Shown in pieces: positions 55,377 to 57,121 of a stretch of 57,121 nucleotides of DNA. Within the stretch, counting starts at the first letter, position 1. Every line of letters begins with the position of its first letter. Under the pieces are notes generated by a model that did not search any database, was not told the DNA's origin, and saw nothing but the letters and a program-made list of their open reading frames with translations. The stretch comes from CALWZE01 sp964645785 (GTDB lineage Bacteria; Bacillota; Clostridia; Oscillospirales; Ruminococcaceae), in NCBI GenBank assembly GCA_964645785.1, contig CAZYAV010000010.1:1-57121 (forward strand), in the 5' to 3' direction. The position numbers were made by a program, and so were the translations under genes.

Positions 55377-55404
55377 AACAGGGTATCCACTGCCCTGTTT
55401 TTTC
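55377..55404 (+). terminator. Terminator between the mobilisation and recombination modules
   Basis: AACAGGG (55377-55383) pairs with CCCTGTT (55393-55399), 9-base loop, then TTTTCG. The ~215 bases that follow, up to the excisionase gene, hold no recognisable gene. Confidence 0.8.
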
Positions 55405-55620
55405 GGGAGGGATAGTGAGGGGCGTTTTTCTTCCCCCTCGCAGACCCTTGACAACCGAATACCCGCGATACGGGGAGACGCCCGAAGAGCGAGCGGCGGT
55501 TGGCGACTCTTCCCGGTGCACGGTATCACCACGCGGCGATTGCTGCGCTGCCCGAATGCGACATCGCACAGAGCGAGACAGAAATAGAAACGTTTCTTCA
55601 AAAGAAAAGGGGACGTGAAA

Positions 55621-55830
55621 ATGGAAGAAAAGCATATGGAGATTCCGGCTTTTTTCAATGTCATGGAAATGGCGGCGCTGTTGGGAATCTCCCGAACGAC
55701 CGCCTATGCGCTGGCGAGAACGCCGGGATTTCCCTGCGGGAGAATTGGAAACCGAATTGTAATCAGCCGGGACTTGTTTCTCGCATGGATCGATGAGAAT
55801 TTTTGCAATCAGTATATTCATATTAAGTAG
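55621..55830 (+). CDS. xis: Excisionase-like helix-turn-helix protein
   Basis: A 69-residue protein with a MerR/Xis-type winged helix: FFNVMEMAALLGISRTTAYA, then RTPGFPCGRIGNRIVISRDL and FLAWIDENF. It matches the small excisionase family encoded directly before tyrosine integrases of Tn916-like and related Clostridial elements. It would bend attachment-site DNA and push the integrase toward excision. GGGGA fits the ATG at 55621 (7 bases) better than the GTG at 55615. The integrase gene starts 15 bases after its stop, so the two are an operon. Confidence 0.9.
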   Translation: MEEKHMEIPAFFNVMEMAALLGISRTTAYALARTPGFPCGRIGNRIVISRDLFLAWIDENFCNQYIHIK

Positions 55831-55845
55831 AGGGGGGCGGCGGGA

Positions 55846-57084
55846 ATGGCGCGCCGAACAAACGGCGAGGAAACCATCTATAAGGACAAGCGCGGATATT
55901 GGGTTGGACAGTATCGCGTGGACGGAAAGAGAAAAACCGTCAGCGGCCGAACGCAGGCCGAGGTGCGCGGTAAATTGCGCGAGCTGCGCAATACGGCGGA
56001 GAAGGACGAGAGTATCGAGCCGGTCGGCGACACCAATCTCACGGTAGGGGAGTGGGCGGAAAGATGGCTCGAAATCTACGCGAGGCCCTCGGTGAAGATC
56101 ACGACCTATGAAAGCTATGAGGCGTATGTTCGCAATCAGGTCAAGCCCCATATCGGCAATATCCCATTGGCAAGACTAAGCGCGGATGCACTTCAGCGGT
56201 TTTTCAATATGCTGGCAGAATCCGGGAGCGCCAGCGGCGAGCCGCTCTCGGTGAAAACACTGTACAGTATTCGAAATTTTCTGCATTACATGATAGGACA
56301 GGCAGTGGACAATCACATGATTCGATATAACTTTGTCGAAGCAATACGGTTGCCGAAGCGCGGGCATGTGGAAATGCGCGTGCTGAGCCGTAGGGAGCAG
56401 GAGCAGCTCATAGAAGCGGTGAATCAGTCGGAGACCCATGCTGCGCTCGGCATCAAATTTGCGTTGTTTACCGGCGTGCGAATCGGAGAGCTGCTGGGTC
56501 TGAAATGGAGCAGTGTAGATTTAGAAAACGACCAATTTCGGGTCAGGGAGATTCTTCGTCGGGTGACGGATTTTCAAAATGAGGGAGAGAGTCACACCAT
56601 TGTAAAATCGTTGCAGACAACCAAGACCGACAGTTCCAATCGAACGGTTCCAATCATTCCCGAGTTGAAAGCAGACATGATTCGATACAAGCAATGGCAG
56701 GATCGGATGGCGGAGCAAAACCCGGCGTTCAATCCGCGGGGCTTCGTGTTTGCGACCGAGGAGGGCAGCTATATTGAGCCGCGAACCTATCAGGATCTGT
56801 TCAAGCGAACGCTGAAACAGGCGAGAATTGAGGACGCGAATTTTCACTCGCTGCGGCACACCTTCGCCACGCGCGCGATCGAGCAGGGGATGGACGTGTT
56901 GGTGCTTTCAAAAATACTGGGGCACGCGCAGCCGAGCACCACGCTGAACCTGTACGGTCATGCGTTACCGGATCACAAACAGGAGAGCATGAAAAAGCTG
57001 CGGGCACTGTACGAAGCGCGGAACCCGGCCGCCTCGAATGCCAGGCACAGCCGCAAGCAGCAGCTCGGCAATCGAGAGCGATAA
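55846..57084 (+). CDS. int: Tyrosine recombinase/integrase
   Basis: A 412-residue phage-type integrase. Residues 10-55 are an arm-binding domain (DKRGYWVGQYRVDGKRKTVS), 65-165 a SAM-like core-binding domain (LTVGEWAERWLEIYARPSVK, YVRNQVKPHIGNIPLARLSA), and 175-395 the catalytic domain. The catalytic set is present: Arg near 212 in TGVRIGELLGLKW, His334 and Arg337 in HSLRHTFATRAIEQG, His360 in ILGHAQPSTTLNLY, and the nucleophile Tyr370. The enzyme therefore looks active. It lies at the right edge of the window next to the excisionase gene, as expected beside an attachment site. Together with the tRNA-fMet fragment at 48306-48350 it defines an integrative element inserted in the initiator tRNA gene. 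GGAGGGG-like sequence precedes the ATG. Confidence 0.96.
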   Translation: MARRTNGEETIYKDKRGYWVGQYRVDGKRKTVSGRTQAEVRGKLRELRNTAEKDESIEPVGDTNLTVGEWAERWLEIYARPSVKITTYESYEAYVRNQVKPHIGNIPLARLSADALQRFFNMLAESGSASGEPLSVKTLYSIRNFLHYMIGQAVDNHMIRYNFVEAIRLPKRGHVEMRVLSRREQEQLIEAVNQSETHAALGIKFALFTGVRIGELLGLKWSSVDLENDQFRVREILRRVTDFQNEGESHTIVKSLQTTKTDSSNRTVPIIPELKADMIRYKQWQDRMAEQNPAFNPRGFVFATEEGSYIEPRTYQDLFKRTLKQARIEDANFHSLRHTFATRAIEQGMDVLVLSKILGHAQPSTTLNLYGHALPDHKQESMKKLRALYEARNPAASNARHSRKQQLGNRER

Positions 57085-57121
57085 AAACAGGGACGACATA
57101 TCTGCTGCGAATGCTTAACAC

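Overview
The window looks like a draft-assembly contig (three runs of exactly 100 N) from a G+C-rich, spore-forming Firmicute of the Clostridia, probably an Oscillospirales/Ruminococcaceae-type gut anaerobe. The reasons are a full-length spoIVA behind a sigma-E-like promoter, ylmH, yjfB, a PPi-type phosphofructokinase, corrinoid methyl transfer, an anaerobic siroheme/ferredoxin reductase, and TTGACA/TATAAT promoters with GGAGG ribosome-binding sites. No taxonomy search was possible.

Layout. 1-4.2 kb (+): end of an SPFH protein, a flavodoxin, a carboxymuconolactone-decarboxylase-like protein, then a pterin-domain methyltransferase paired with a corrinoid protein. 5.2-16.7 kb (-): a surface-glycan operon starting with a PglF-like dehydratase, a DegT aminotransferase and a priming sugar-1-phosphate transferase, then rfbC, the three UDP-N-acetyl-L-fucosamine enzymes (FnlA/FnlB/FnlC, also CapE/F/G), a WbuB-like GT4, a GT2, a DUF2304 protein and, oddly, ylmH. 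17.6-24.8 kb (-): an isolated alpha/beta-barrel protein and a second glycan operon (GT4, GT2, DUF2304, lipoprotein, tandem GT2, polytopic membrane protein). 25-25.4 kb: a perfect 176-bp direct repeat, then yjfB. 25.9-35.1 kb (-): one operon carrying the whole route from DAHP to chorismate and on to phenylalanine and tyrosine (aroF, tyrA, aroB, aroA, aroC, pheA, an aroE-aroK fusion, a GNAT gene, aroQ). It is preceded by a consensus promoter, a 34-residue leader peptide with 10 Phe/Tyr, and an intrinsic terminator: a candidate leader-peptide attenuator. 35.4-40 kb: spoIVA (+), then divergent fba (-) and PPi-pfk (+). 40-47.6 kb: sulfite/nitrite reductase with a structured leader, DUF2284 protein, three nucleoside-hydrolase homologues (one lacking the catalytic aspartates), a coiled-coil protein and a GyrI-like protein.

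47.6-57.1 kb is a genomic island. The 3' half of an initiator tRNA-Met (minus strand) with a downstream terminator marks the left attachment site. Rightwards follow a catabolic-looking cassette (GcvT-like, unknown 409-aa protein, SDR) with a divergent PucR/CdaR-type regulator, an oriT-like hairpin cluster, mobC without a relaxase, an excisionase-like gene and a tyrosine integrase at the right edge. If this reading is right, an intact tRNA-fMet should lie just beyond the right end.

Most promising for novelty: the aromatic leader-peptide attenuator, the overlapping active/inactive nucleoside-hydrolase pair, the regulator-linked island cassette, and the long intergenic repeats.
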